Assembly: GCA_028700975.1 (NCBI GenBank)
Contig: JAQVRQ010000011.1
Location: 1-41,024, forward strand
Direction of reading: 5' to 3'
Source of the DNA: Bacteroidales bacterium
GTDB lineage: Bacteria; Bacteroidota; Bacteroidia; Bacteroidales; UBA932
DNA: 41,024 nt
This document shows, one piece after another, positions 6,950 to 15,812 of this stretch (position 1 is the first letter of the stretch; the number at the start of each line of letters is the position of its first letter). The translations under genes and the position numbers were made by a program. The notes beneath the pieces were generated by a model. The model saw nothing but the letters and a program-made list of their open reading frames with translations. It was not told the origin of the DNA and did not search any database.

Positions 6950-8359
6950 ATGGAGATAATGGTGGTCATCTTTATTCTAGGTTACATTTTTATCGCATTA
7001 GAGCATAGAGTAGGTATTGATAAAGCGGCCATTGCTCTCCTTACCGGTGGAATCCTCTGGATTCTCTATATTATGATCTCTCCACTTTCTGTTCAAACTG
7101 TTTTTCCGGTTCATTTTGGAGAATTTCTGGCGGATAATAGTGCCGTTAAATTGTTGCCAATTATTGAGCAGTGCAGAAGTTATATTGTGGAGGTACACGT
7201 AATTGAGAGTCTTGGTGAAATTTCTGAGACTCTCTTCTTTCTTATGGGGGCTATGACCATAGTTGAATTGGTTGATGTACACGGCGGGTTCTACATTATT
7301 ACAGATAGAATTACTACTAAAAACAAAAAGACCCTTCTTATACTTATTGCCATTATAACATTCTTTATGAGTGCCATTCTGGACAACCTTACTACCTCAA
7401 TTGTTATGATAATGATGGTGAGGAAAATAGTTCCAAATTATAAGGAGAGGTGGGTATATGGTAGTATGATAATAATTGCTGCAAATAGTGGTGGTGCCTG
7501 GTCTCCAATTGGAGACGTAACCACAATTATGCTCTGGATAAAAGGAAAAATCACTACCGGACCTGTTGTTTCAAGACTTTTTATCCCTAGTCTTATATCA
7601 ATGATTATTCCAATGCTCCTTTCTACAAGAATGCTTAAGGGGGAGGTTGCTGACTCGTCACGTAAGGCTGTTGGTCACATATCAACCATACTTAGTGAGA
7701 AAGAGAGGTTAATTCTCTCTTCGTTAGGCGTGCTAGCACTTATTATGGTGCCTTTCTTTAAATACTTTACCCATCTTCCTCCTTTCATTGGTGTACTAAC
7801 AGGGCTAAGTGTTCTTTGGGTATATACTGAGATAATTTACTCAAGAAAAAAGTCAAGCGAAACTCTTAAACATAGAGTAACCAGAGTTCTTAAAAAAGTA
7901 GATACTACAACAATACTCTTTTTCTTAGGAATTCTCCTTGCTGTTAATGCTCTCCAAGGAACCGGAGTACTAAACACAATGGGATCTCTTTTAGAGGAGA
8001 AGGTTCATAATATTTACTTAATAAATATTACAATAGGCTTATTATCTGCAATAGTTGATAACGTTCCGCTTGTGGCTGTTGCAATGGGGATGTACCCGCT
8101 AGCAGATGCTTCAATGATAGCTGCAGCCTCAGACCCTCTGTTCATTCAGACATTTGTTCAGGATGGTAGTTTTTGGCTATTTCTTGCTTACTGTGCCGGT
8201 GTGGGTGGAAGTCTGCTCATTATTGGCTCTGCGGCGGGTGTGGTAGTAATGGGGATTGAGAAGATTTCTTTTAACTGGTATCTTAAGAACTTCTCGCTTC
8301 TTGCTCTTGCCGGATATCTTTCAGGTGCAGCAGCATTTGCACTAATGGATTTATTATAG
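6950..8359 (+). CDS. nhaD: NhaD-type Na+/H+ antiporter
   Basis: A 469-residue polytopic inner-membrane protein with about 12 hydrophobic segments, belonging to the ion transporter superfamily. NhaD antiporters exchange cytoplasmic Na+ or Li+ for external protons. The two inverted halves carry matching signatures: AILDNLTTSIVMIMM (near residues 145-160) with NSGGAWSPIGDVTTIMLW (near 184-201) in the first, and AIVDNVPLVAVAMGMYPL with the Gly-rich GGSLLIIGSAAGV in the second. The Asp-Asn pairs in each half are the usual ion-site residues. I prefer ATG 6950 over the TTG at 6941, which would add only three residues; ATG 6959 is also possible. It is packed 12 nt after the S9 gene and 19 nt before the AraC-type regulator. 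Confidence 0.93.
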   Translation: MEIMVVIFILGYIFIALEHRVGIDKAAIALLTGGILWILYIMISPLSVQTVFPVHFGEFLADNSAVKLLPIIEQCRSYIVEVHVIESLGEISETLFFLMGAMTIVELVDVHGGFYIITDRITTKNKKTLLILIAIITFFMSAILDNLTTSIVMIMMVRKIVPNYKERWVYGSMIIIAANSGGAWSPIGDVTTIMLWIKGKITTGPVVSRLFIPSLISMIIPMLLSTRMLKGEVADSSRKAVGHISTILSEKERLILSSLGVLALIMVPFFKYFTHLPPFIGVLTGLSVLWVYTEIIYSRKKSSETLKHRVTRVLKKVDTTTILFFLGILLAVNALQGTGVLNTMGSLLEEKVHNIYLINITIGLLSAIVDNVPLVAVAMGMYPLADASMIAAASDPLFIQTFVQDGSFWLFLAYCAGVGGSLLIIGSAAGVVVMGIEKISFNWYLKNFSLLALAGYLSGAAAFALMDLL

Positions 8360-8378
8360 TTATGAACAGGTAATTTAT

Positions 8379-9476
8379 ATGGAGACGCTAGCGTGGATAG
8401 GATTATCCCAAAGTCTCTTTGGGGCTCTTCTTATGGGAACAAAGTCCGGAGTTTCCTTGCCGGACAGAGTTCTTACATTATGGCTACTCCTAATGGCTTT
8501 TGTCTTTCTCTCACTTGGACTGGATTTAAAGAGTAACTCCTTTACGATACTTACAAGCTCATTTCTAATCTTTAACCCTCTCCTCTACCTTTATGCTTCA
8601 AGTGCCACACTTAGTAACTTCAGGTTAAAATGGCACCATTCACTACACCTTATACCTTTTATCTTCTTTGAAATATACTCCCATATTACTCAAACCGAGT
8701 TTTTACCGGGCTCATTTTTTGAAAGAGATAGCGCATTTGCTGTAAGGATGGCCTTTACCGTAGTGAATCTTATCTCCTGGTTTGTCTACACAACAATTGC
8801 TCTTTTGCTTATTCACCGACACAGGCTTAATCTTAAAAACGAGCTCTCTTCAATAGAATCTTCTGATAAGCTAAACTGGCTCTTATTTATCTCCATTTTC
8901 TACACAATTTACTGGATTATTCTACTTATAGCCTCACTCACAATTGTAACAATAAGGTTATCAAGTGCCTTTCCAACAATGTACAGCTACATTGTATTGC
9001 TTGCAATGTCTTTTATAATATCATATTATGGTGTTAGGCAAAGAGAGATACACAAGTTTTTCTGGAAATTCAACCAACCAGAGAGGGGAGTCCAAAAGTA
9101 TGAGAGGGCCGAATCAGCTGAAAGAGTGGAGGGAGCAAAGAGGGCTATAGAGAAAATAGTTATTGAGGAGAGGAGTTTTCTAAATCCAGATCTTAGTCTG
9201 CAAATGCTCTCGGAAATGACCGGCTACCCCAGATACCTGGTAACTGAGGTCCTTAATAAAACTATGAATACAAACTTCTTTACTTACATTAACGGATTAA
9301 GGAGCGATGAAGCTAAAAGGATGCTCATCTCCCCCAATAATAAATACTCAATAGAGGCAATAGGAAACGAGTGTGGCTTTAAGAGCCGCTCTTCATTCTA
9401 CTCATTTTTTAAAAAGAGCACCGGAATGACTCCAAACGAGTTTAAATTGTCCAATACAAAGCAAAAAGGTGTATGA
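8379..9476 (+). CDS. AraC-type regulator with N-terminal multi-pass membrane domain
   Basis: A 365-residue protein whose first 215 or so residues hold about seven hydrophobic segments. A charged linker follows (about 220-260, rich in Arg and Glu), then a C-terminal AraC/XylS DNA-binding domain of about 100 residues with two helix-turn-helix motifs. These include DLSLQMLSEMTGYPRYLVTEVL and the classic second motif YSIEAIGNECGFKSRSSFYSFFKKSTGMTPNEF. This membrane-tethered layout is common in Bacteroidota and suggests that a membrane or periplasmic signal is passed directly to the promoter. A strong promoter lies just downstream (9503-9533), before the barrel-RND-LolA operon, which is its most likely target. 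The stop codon nearly touches that promoter region. Confidence 0.88.
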   Translation: METLAWIGLSQSLFGALLMGTKSGVSLPDRVLTLWLLLMAFVFLSLGLDLKSNSFTILTSSFLIFNPLLYLYASSATLSNFRLKWHHSLHLIPFIFFEIYSHITQTEFLPGSFFERDSAFAVRMAFTVVNLISWFVYTTIALLLIHRHRLNLKNELSSIESSDKLNWLLFISIFYTIYWIILLIASLTIVTIRLSSAFPTMYSYIVLLAMSFIISYYGVRQREIHKFFWKFNQPERGVQKYERAESAERVEGAKRAIEKIVIEERSFLNPDLSLQMLSEMTGYPRYLVTEVLNKTMNTNFFTYINGLRSDEAKRMLISPNNKYSIEAIGNECGFKSRSSFYSFFKKSTGMTPNEFKLSNTKQKGV

Positions 9477-9502
9477 ATCTGCTCAATCCGTACAACGTTA
9501 AC

Positions 9503-9533
9503 TTGAGAAGTGGCTTTGCTATTCTTAACTTTG
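9503..9533 (+). promoter_or_regulatory. Promoter of the barrel-RND-LolA-like operon
   Basis: TTG (9503-9505), 20 nt, then TAACTTTG (9526-9533) is a full match to the Bacteroidota -33/-7 consensus, the best in the window. Transcription would start near 9539, about 15 nt before ATG 9554. A longer reading frame starting at 9473 would run through this promoter, which argues against that start. Confidence 0.75.
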
Positions 9534-9553
9534 CCATATCAAAACTCAAGACA

Positions 9554-10876
9554 ATGAAAAAAGTTGTTATAGCTGCCTTATCTATAATTATTTCGTTGAA
9601 CCTCCCGGCACAGGGGAAATTTCAAGATAATGCAGAATTCAGCGGATATGTAAGGGGTTCATTCCAGGGCTTCTCAAAAAACTACGATCTTACAAATGTC
9701 TTCGCACAATTTGCACTTAAAGGAAAATATTCGGGGAGGCATACCATTTTCAATGCCGAGGTATGGTTCCTTGGAGGACACCATTTCGGGGAGTTCTATA
9801 ATAAACTGGAGATAATGGAGGCATATGCTGGTTATGTCTCTGATAAGTTTGACTTCATAGCCGGAAACCAGATAGTAAAATGGGGTAGAACAGATGGCTT
9901 TAGCCCAACTGATAATATCTCGCCCAGAGACTACTTCTTCCTCACTTCGGACGTAGACGACCAGCTTAGGGCTAATCTTATGGCCAGAATAAAATACAGA
10001 TTCAACCCGTCGATAGACTTGGATATCATTGCCATTCCTTTCTATAAACAGTCAAATTACCGCTTTGATCTTTTTGATATGGGCGGTATGGCCAAATTTG
10101 GTGAGGAGACAAACCCAGAATTCAGTTTTACAAATGCCACACTGGCCGGAAGATTAAATTTTGAGCTTCCCGGAGCAGGATTCTCTCTCTCCTATTTCAG
10201 AGGCTATGACCCTTACCACGGGTTCAATCTAAAAGGGATAGAGCTTGATATAAATGCACCCAATCCAATGCCTTCTATTAACTACTCATCAACCCCATAC
10301 AGAAAACAGACTATTGGGGGAGATTTTGCAATACCTGCCGGTTCCTGGATATTCAGAGGAGAGGCAGCCTGGAATATCACGAAGGGAGGTGCCGATTCTC
10401 TTTATATACCGCTCCCCTCTCTGGCATATGTGGCAGCAATAGAGAGAGATATGTGGGGAGTTATGGGGATTTTTCAGTACATCGGCAGATACACACCTTC
10501 TTATGAACCAATATATGAACCTCAGCCAACAGGTACAGACCCTGATCAGATGCTATATTATATGAGCCAAATGGTAGACTACCAAACACGAATGTTTAAC
10601 CGTAAAATCTTTGGTCAGCAGAAAAAGAGCAATCACGCATTTGCATTTACAGCTAGAAAAAGTTTTGCTTATGACACCTTTACAGCAGAGCTGACAGCCT
10701 ACTATAATATCACATCACGAGAGTTTTTGCTAAGGCCAAAAATCTCCTGGACAATAGCAGACAATCTTTCAATGGCAGCGGGAGGTCACATAATGACCGG
10801 AGAGAAAGAGTCTCTTTATGACTACTCTGCTCCCGTTATGAACGGATTATTCCTTGAATTAAAAGCATCCTTCTGA
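9554..10876 (+). CDS. DUF1302-like outer-membrane beta-barrel
   Basis: A 440-residue protein with a signal peptide (MKKVVIAALSIIISLNLPAQ) and then alternating aromatic/hydrophobic strands throughout, ending in Phe (LELKASF), the usual outer-membrane barrel C-terminus. The motif GNQIVKWGRTDGFSPTDN followed by SPRDYF (about residues 110-135) is the hallmark of DUF1302-type barrels, which in Proteobacteria are encoded beside RND-superfamily exporters. That is also the case here: the RND gene starts 1 nt after the stop. I infer that it is the outer-membrane part of an envelope-spanning exporter for a lipid or other hydrophobic molecule. ATG 9554 is chosen over 9473 because of the signal peptide and the promoter. 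A specific cargo cannot be named. Confidence 0.83.
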   Translation: MKKVVIAALSIIISLNLPAQGKFQDNAEFSGYVRGSFQGFSKNYDLTNVFAQFALKGKYSGRHTIFNAEVWFLGGHHFGEFYNKLEIMEAYAGYVSDKFDFIAGNQIVKWGRTDGFSPTDNISPRDYFFLTSDVDDQLRANLMARIKYRFNPSIDLDIIAIPFYKQSNYRFDLFDMGGMAKFGEETNPEFSFTNATLAGRLNFELPGAGFSLSYFRGYDPYHGFNLKGIELDINAPNPMPSINYSSTPYRKQTIGGDFAIPAGSWIFRGEAAWNITKGGADSLYIPLPSLAYVAAIERDMWGVMGIFQYIGRYTPSYEPIYEPQPTGTDPDQMLYYMSQMVDYQTRMFNRKIFGQQKKSNHAFAFTARKSFAYDTFTAELTAYYNITSREFLLRPKISWTIADNLSMAAGGHIMTGEKESLYDYSAPVMNGLFLELKASF

Positions 10877-10877
10877 T

Positions 10878-13166
10878 ATGGAAAAAAAATCATTTGTACT
10901 AAGACATCGTAAACTCATAATATTATTCACGCTTATCCTGGCTGCAGCTGCAATCATCCCTCTTTTTTCACTAAGGATAAATCCAGACTTGGAGAGCTAT
11001 CTGCCGGACAACATCGAGTCTAGAATCAATAACAACAAAATAGGTGAGCTATTTGGAACAAAAGAACCAATCGTTGTCATACTCTCAACCGATGATGTGC
11101 TTGCCCCTGAAACCCTTGAAAGGGTTGACAACTTAACAAACGGTTTCCTGGATCTTGGAAATCTATCACCAATACAGTCACTCTCTACAGCAAAAAACAT
11201 AAGAGGAGAGGATGGTATGATGATGGTAAACCCAGTAATTGAGTACTATCCTCAAACAGCAGAGGAGCGTGAAATCCTCAGAGAGAGTATTAAAGATAAT
11301 GATCTTGCCTTCAAGCTATTGGTTTCTGAGGACTTCAAAAACACAATGATTCTTCTGAATTCAGACCTTACAGTTAAGGATGCCGAGCTTATGAACCAAA
11401 TTGATTCCATTATTAATCTCTATCCCGGCAAAGAGGAGGTATTAATTAATGGACAACCTTTTCTGAGAGACGAAGCAAACGAAAAAATATCAAAAGATAT
11501 TATGATCCTTCTCCCTTTGGGGCTTCTTATTATGCTTATTTTCTTCTGGTTCTCTTTTAGAGAATTTAAAGGAATGATTCTTCCATTTGGAGTGGTTTTA
11601 ATATCAATAGCCATATCTATGTCGCTCATTCCAATTCTTGGCTGGGAGCTTAGTATTATCGGGGTACTTATTCCAATTATGATGATAGCCATTGCAAACA
11701 ATTATGGTGTTCATTTTGTGGCGAGGTATCAGGAGATTAACTCAACAGACCCAAACACAACTATGGCGGAGATTGTTGAGGAGTCTCTCTCCTATCTTAA
11801 AAGACCGGTTGTTATTTGCGGGCTTACAACCATTGTGGGAATCCTGGGTCTTACCGTCCATATTCTCCTGCCTGCTAGCCAGATGGGAGTAGTTTCTGCA
11901 ATAGGAATAGGTGTTGCTCTTATTCTCAGCCTCACGTTCATTCCAGCCGTTCTCTCTTTTCTTAAAAAGGGCAAAATGCACTTTCATCCTAACGGAGAGA
12001 GTAAAAGTCTTATATCTAAAATGCTGAACAGCCTTGGTAACCTCCTCTCAAGACATCCAAAAAGAATACTTGTTGCTTTTTCACTATTCTTTGTTGCTAT
12101 AGCCTCCGGAGTAATAATTATGAGCGTAGCATCTGACTTTAACAATATTCTACCGGCAAAACACCCTTTCAATAAGAGCATTGAAATTGCAAACAGAGAG
12201 TTTGGAGGTAGTAAACTTATGACAGCTCTTTTTGAGGGTGATATTAAAGATCCTCTGCTATTAAAGAGAATGGAACAATACGAAATGGAGCTTGCGAGCG
12301 TTGAGGGAATTGGGAGCGCAACTTCCATTGCTAAAATCATTAAAAAGATGAGCACAGCCCTTAATGATCCTGACGAACCCGGATACAACAGAATTCCTGA
12401 TGAGAGAGATGCTATTGCTCAATATATTGAGTTATACTCTATGAATGGAGATCCGGCAGACTTTGAACAATTTGTAGACTTTGACTATACCAGAGCTGCT
12501 ATGACAATCCAGTTTAACGCAAACGGGATGAAGGATCTGGAGAGAATAATTGCATCAGTTGATGATATTATTGGAAATGATCCTGCCATAACACTTATTG
12601 GAGGATACTCTCTTGTTGAAAAGGAGATGAGTGAATCTATAGTTAGAGGGCAATACAACTCATTAATTTTTGCATTTATTGCAATATTTCTTCTTTTGGC
12701 AATCATTTTCAAAAGCATACCGGCAGGACTTCTGGGCTCTCTTCCTCTACTTTTTGCTGTAGTGAGCACATTTGGTTTTATGGGATGGACTGGAATTAAA
12801 CTAGATATTGTTACCGCTCTTCTCTCATCGGTTTCAATAGGCCTTGGTGTTGACTTTACTATTCATATGTTCTGGAGAATGAAAAGTGAAATAGCTACTG
12901 GAAGAGATTACAAAGAGGCTGCAGTAAAAGCACTTAAAACTGCAGGAAGAGGAATTACTATTAATGCCTTTTCGGTTATGCTTGGATTCTCAATTCTCTT
13001 TTTCTCTTCTTTCCCTATCATCAAATCTTTTGCATTACTTATAATACTCTCTTTACTATTTTGCCTGGTATCATCTCTGTTGCTTGTTCCGGCAATTTGT
13101 GTTATTTTTAAGCCATCATTTTTAAAAAACGGAAAACGTTATGAAATCAATAAAATTAATAGTTAG
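10878..13166 (+). CDS. RND superfamily (MMPL/HpnN-type) exporter
   Basis: A 762-residue inner-membrane transporter in two homologous halves. Each has one N-terminal membrane helix (about 14-30 and 395-415), a large periplasmic loop (about 31-205 and 416-590) and a five-helix sterol-sensing-like bundle (about 206-365 and 591-750), giving about 12 helices. The length and absence of extra docking subdomains fit the MMPL/HpnN group that moves lipids, not the roughly 1050-residue AcrB drug pumps. It is encoded between a DUF1302-like barrel (1-nt gap) and a LolA-like protein (26-nt overlap), consistent with an inner-membrane pump handing cargo to a periplasmic carrier and an outer-membrane partner. 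Energy is presumably the proton gradient. The cargo is unknown. Confidence 0.9.
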   Translation: MEKKSFVLRHRKLIILFTLILAAAAIIPLFSLRINPDLESYLPDNIESRINNNKIGELFGTKEPIVVILSTDDVLAPETLERVDNLTNGFLDLGNLSPIQSLSTAKNIRGEDGMMMVNPVIEYYPQTAEEREILRESIKDNDLAFKLLVSEDFKNTMILLNSDLTVKDAELMNQIDSIINLYPGKEEVLINGQPFLRDEANEKISKDIMILLPLGLLIMLIFFWFSFREFKGMILPFGVVLISIAISMSLIPILGWELSIIGVLIPIMMIAIANNYGVHFVARYQEINSTDPNTTMAEIVEESLSYLKRPVVICGLTTIVGILGLTVHILLPASQMGVVSAIGIGVALILSLTFIPAVLSFLKKGKMHFHPNGESKSLISKMLNSLGNLLSRHPKRILVAFSLFFVAIASGVIIMSVASDFNNILPAKHPFNKSIEIANREFGGSKLMTALFEGDIKDPLLLKRMEQYEMELASVEGIGSATSIAKIIKKMSTALNDPDEPGYNRIPDERDAIAQYIELYSMNGDPADFEQFVDFDYTRAAMTIQFNANGMKDLERIIASVDDIIGNDPAITLIGGYSLVEKEMSESIVRGQYNSLIFAFIAIFLLLAIIFKSIPAGLLGSLPLLFAVVSTFGFMGWTGIKLDIVTALLSSVSIGLGVDFTIHMFWRMKSEIATGRDYKEAAVKALKTAGRGITINAFSVMLGFSILFFSSFPIIKSFALLIILSLLFCLVSSLLLVPAICVIFKPSFLKNGKRYEINKINS

Positions 13167-13920
13167 TTCTCTACTTATCATATTATTATCCACACAAATA
13201 TCTTCTGCTCAAAACCCACGGGAGATAAGCAAGAAATCTGCAGATGCAATTGCTCTTGGTTCAATGGAGATGACTACAACTCTTAAGATTATGGATGCAA
13301 AAGGGAATACAAGAAGTAGAACCTTAAATATGGCTAGCCGTAAATTTGGGGATGTAACCAAGATGATGATGAAATTTACAGATCCGGCAGATGTAAAGGG
13401 AACCTCCATTCTAATTTACGACTACGAAGATCGTGCTGACGAAATGTGGATCTATATGCCTGCACTCAAAAAGACCAGAAGGGTTGTCAGTAACGAAAAG
13501 GGCAAAAATTTTATGGGGTCTGAATTTACCAATGCAGATATGAGTAAACCAAACATTGATGATTTTGAATACAAAATTATATCATCAGAGACCATAAATG
13601 GAAAGGCTTGTCACGTTATAGAGGCCACTCCAGCATCTAAGGAGTCTCTTAATTCAAACGGCTTCTCCAGGAAGGTTTCATATATTGATAAAGAGAATTA
13701 TCTCTGTTATAAGATTGAGTACTATGACCTCAAAGGAAGGCATCTAAAAACCCAGATTATTGGTGATTACAGAGCTGTAGAGGGTGGAAATTTCTTTTAT
13801 TATGAGATGGAGATGAAGAATGAACAGAATGGAAGAAAATCTGTTTTAGTTACAGATAAGTTCAAAGCTCAGTCACAAATGAGTGAAGCTCAGTTTTCAC
13901 CATCAAACCTTGATAAATAA
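13141..13920 (+). CDS. LolA-like outer-membrane lipoprotein-sorting protein
   Basis: A 259-residue periplasmic protein with a signal peptide (about residues 1-23, ending SSA). The rest is beta-rich and fits the LolA/LolB-like incomplete-barrel fold that holds acyl chains: ITT-like strands (MEMTTTLKIMDAKGN), MASRKFGDVTKMMMKF, then GTSILIYDYEDRADEMWIYMPALKKTRRV, where WIYMPALKK.RR is typical of the LolA-like proteins paired with RND exporters. Its gene starts inside the last 26 nt of the exporter gene, so translation is probably coupled. I infer a shuttle role between the exporter and the outer membrane, not general LolA function, since general lipoprotein sorting would not be tied to one exporter. 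Confidence 0.83.
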   Translation: MKSIKLIVSSLLIILLSTQISSAQNPREISKKSADAIALGSMEMTTTLKIMDAKGNTRSRTLNMASRKFGDVTKMMMKFTDPADVKGTSILIYDYEDRADEMWIYMPALKKTRRVVSNEKGKNFMGSEFTNADMSKPNIDDFEYKIISSETINGKACHVIEATPASKESLNSNGFSRKVSYIDKENYLCYKIEYYDLKGRHLKTQIIGDYRAVEGGNFFYYEMEMKNEQNGRKSVLVTDKFKAQSQMSEAQFSPSNLDK

Positions 13921-13926
13921 AATATT

Positions 13927-14328
13927 ATGGAAAATGAACTCGTTAACATTGAAGGTGCGCATTTCAATAAAGAGGAGCTGTTCGAAAAAGTAGATTCAGA
14001 CGCAGAGATAATTGAACTGCTATTTGAGAGTGTTAAGGGTCAGGTTCCTGGATATCTGAGTACAATTGGGAATATTGTTTCAACTATAACTTCGGAGTCT
14101 CAATTAACTCCGGAACAGGCAGAAGATTTGAGATTTGCTGCTCACTCAATAAAGGGCTCTGCTTACAATCTCTGCTTTGAGAGGTTCGGCAATATAGCCA
14201 AGAGAGTTGAGATGACAGCCAGGGCGTGGGATGCTCCTGGTCCGGAAAAAGGGAGCGAGATGCTCCCTCATCTTTATAAATTGATTATGGAAGAGTGGGA
14301 AGTTGTGCTCTCCATAATGAAAAACTAA
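13927..14328 (+). CDS. Stand-alone histidine phosphotransfer (HPt) protein
   Basis: A 133-residue cytoplasmic, largely helical protein. The motif AAHSIKGSAYNLCFERFG (His at residue 73) is the HPt phospho-acceptor signature (HxLKGSA-like), with the conserved Lys and Gly after the His. Such proteins relay phosphoryl groups from hybrid sensor kinases to response regulators. No kinase or receiver domain is encoded in this window, so its partners lie elsewhere. The gene is squeezed between the LolA-like gene (6-nt gap) and pncB (5-nt gap), so it is probably co-transcribed with both, a placement I cannot explain functionally. Confidence 0.8.
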   Translation: MENELVNIEGAHFNKEELFEKVDSDAEIIELLFESVKGQVPGYLSTIGNIVSTITSESQLTPEQAEDLRFAAHSIKGSAYNLCFERFGNIAKRVEMTARAWDAPGPEKGSEMLPHLYKLIMEEWEVVLSIMKN

Positions 14329-14333
14329 AAACA

Positions 14334-15812
14334 ATGCATATACTGGAAACATCATACTGCTCAGATAAGTATCAATATACTATGGGCAAAACTTTTCACG
14401 ACCTGGGTCTTGAGAATAAGAGGGCAGTATTCAATCTTTTCTACAGAAGTGCTCCGGATAAAAATAACTGGGCAGTTGTAAGCGGAATTGAAGAAGCTAT
14501 GCATATGGTCGAGGGGCTTGGTGGACAAGATGAGAGTTTTTTTGAAAAATTTTTGCCCGGCAGCGAATACTCATCGTACAGGAAATTTCTGGCAAAAATG
14601 AAGTTTACCGGAAATATATATGCGATGGAGGAGGGTGAAATTGCTTTTCCTACTCAACCTATCTTAACAGTTGAAGGGCCACTTATTGAAGCCCAGGTTC
14701 TAGAAACCCCACTTCTTACGATAATGAACCACCAAATGGCAATTGCGACAAAGGCCTCTAGGGTAACAAGAAGCACAAATAAACCTGTAAGTGAATTCGG
14801 CTCAAGAAGGGCTCACGGTCCCTGGGCAGCAATATATGGTGCAAAAGCAGCTTACATTGGAGGGTGTTCGGCTACATCAAATATTCTTACTTCAGATATT
14901 TTTGGAGTTCCTGTAACCGGCACAATGGCTCATAGTTTTGTTACGGCGTTCGGGTGCACAATCTCAGGTGAGCTGGAGGCGTTCAATGCCTATATTAAGA
15001 CACATTTAGGAGAGCCTCTTATCCTCCTTGTTGATACATACGATACCTTAAGATGCGGAGTAAAGAATGCAATTAAAGCGTTTAGACAAAACGGGGTAGA
15101 TGATAACTATCCTGCAAGTTTTGGAATAAGACTTGATAGTGGAGACCTAACCTATCTATCAATAAAAACAAGAGAGATACTTGATAAAGCCGGTCTCAAT
15201 AAATGCAGAATTTTTGCCACAAACTCACTGGATGAATATATTATCACTGACATTGAGAGGCAGGGAGCAATGATAGACTCATACGGAGTGGGCGATGCTA
15301 TTGCAACTAGCAAACATAATCCTTGCTTTGGCAATGTATACAAGCTAGTTGAGATTGATGGTACGGGTGTGCTTAAAAGATCTGAGGATAAAAGCAAGGC
15401 AATTAATCCGGGTTTCCATATTACTTACCGCATAATGTGTAACGGCCATTTTAAAGGGGATATCACTTGCCTTAGAGGGGATGCAACATCTCAAAAAATT
15501 GAAAATGGAGAGGATTTTACTATGCAGGATGAGTTTGACGACACAAAAATTACAACATTTAAAACCGGACACTACTCATATAAAACTTTACAAAAGCCTG
15601 TTATGAAGGAGGGGAAAACTATTCTCAAAATGAAGCCAGTCGAAGAGAGGAGAAATTACTATCTTAGCAATCTCCAAGGTCTGAATGAGACTCAAAAGAG
15701 ACTTATCAATCCTCACTTCTATAAGGTTGATATTTCTGATGAACTTTTTGACCTTAAAAACAATTTAATTGAGTCACTTATAAATGAAATTAAGAGGTTT
15801 GATGAAGAGTAA
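14334..15812 (+). CDS. pncB: Nicotinate phosphoribosyltransferase
   Basis: A 492-residue cytoplasmic enzyme of NAD salvage. It condenses nicotinate with PRPP to nicotinate mononucleotide with ATP hydrolysis. Diagnostic stretches are TSYCSDKYQYTMGKTF near the N-terminus, the nucleotide-binding EFGSRRAHGPWAA near residues 155-167 (with the His that becomes phosphorylated in the family), GTMAHSFVTAFG near 199-210, LLVDTYDT near 230, and GIRLDSGDL near 264-272. The length matches the longer bacterial type. ATG 14334 is preferred to the in-frame start at 14295, which would overlap the HPt gene and add residues with no counterpart in the family. Its end overlaps pncA, which makes its substrate from nicotinamide. 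Confidence 0.93.
   Translation: MHILETSYCSDKYQYTMGKTFHDLGLENKRAVFNLFYRSAPDKNNWAVVSGIEEAMHMVEGLGGQDESFFEKFLPGSEYSSYRKFLAKMKFTGNIYAMEEGEIAFPTQPILTVEGPLIEAQVLETPLLTIMNHQMAIATKASRVTRSTNKPVSEFGSRRAHGPWAAIYGAKAAYIGGCSATSNILTSDIFGVPVTGTMAHSFVTAFGCTISGELEAFNAYIKTHLGEPLILLVDTYDTLRCGVKNAIKAFRQNGVDDNYPASFGIRLDSGDLTYLSIKTREILDKAGLNKCRIFATNSLDEYIITDIERQGAMIDSYGVGDAIATSKHNPCFGNVYKLVEIDGTGVLKRSEDKSKAINPGFHITYRIMCNGHFKGDITCLRGDATSQKIENGEDFTMQDEFDDTKITTFKTGHYSYKTLQKPVMKEGKTILKMKPVEERRNYYLSNLQGLNETQKRLINPHFYKVDISDELFDLKNNLIESLINEIKRFDEE

Noticed and set aside
9473-9553. Longer start (9473) of the DUF1302-like barrel
   Set aside because: It would place 27 residues before an obvious signal peptide and run through an excellent promoter.
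15784-15801. Start of nicotinamidase at ATG 15784
   Set aside because: Possible, but ATG 15802 has a purine-rich AAGAGG upstream and places the catalytic Asp at residue 14, as in related enzymes.
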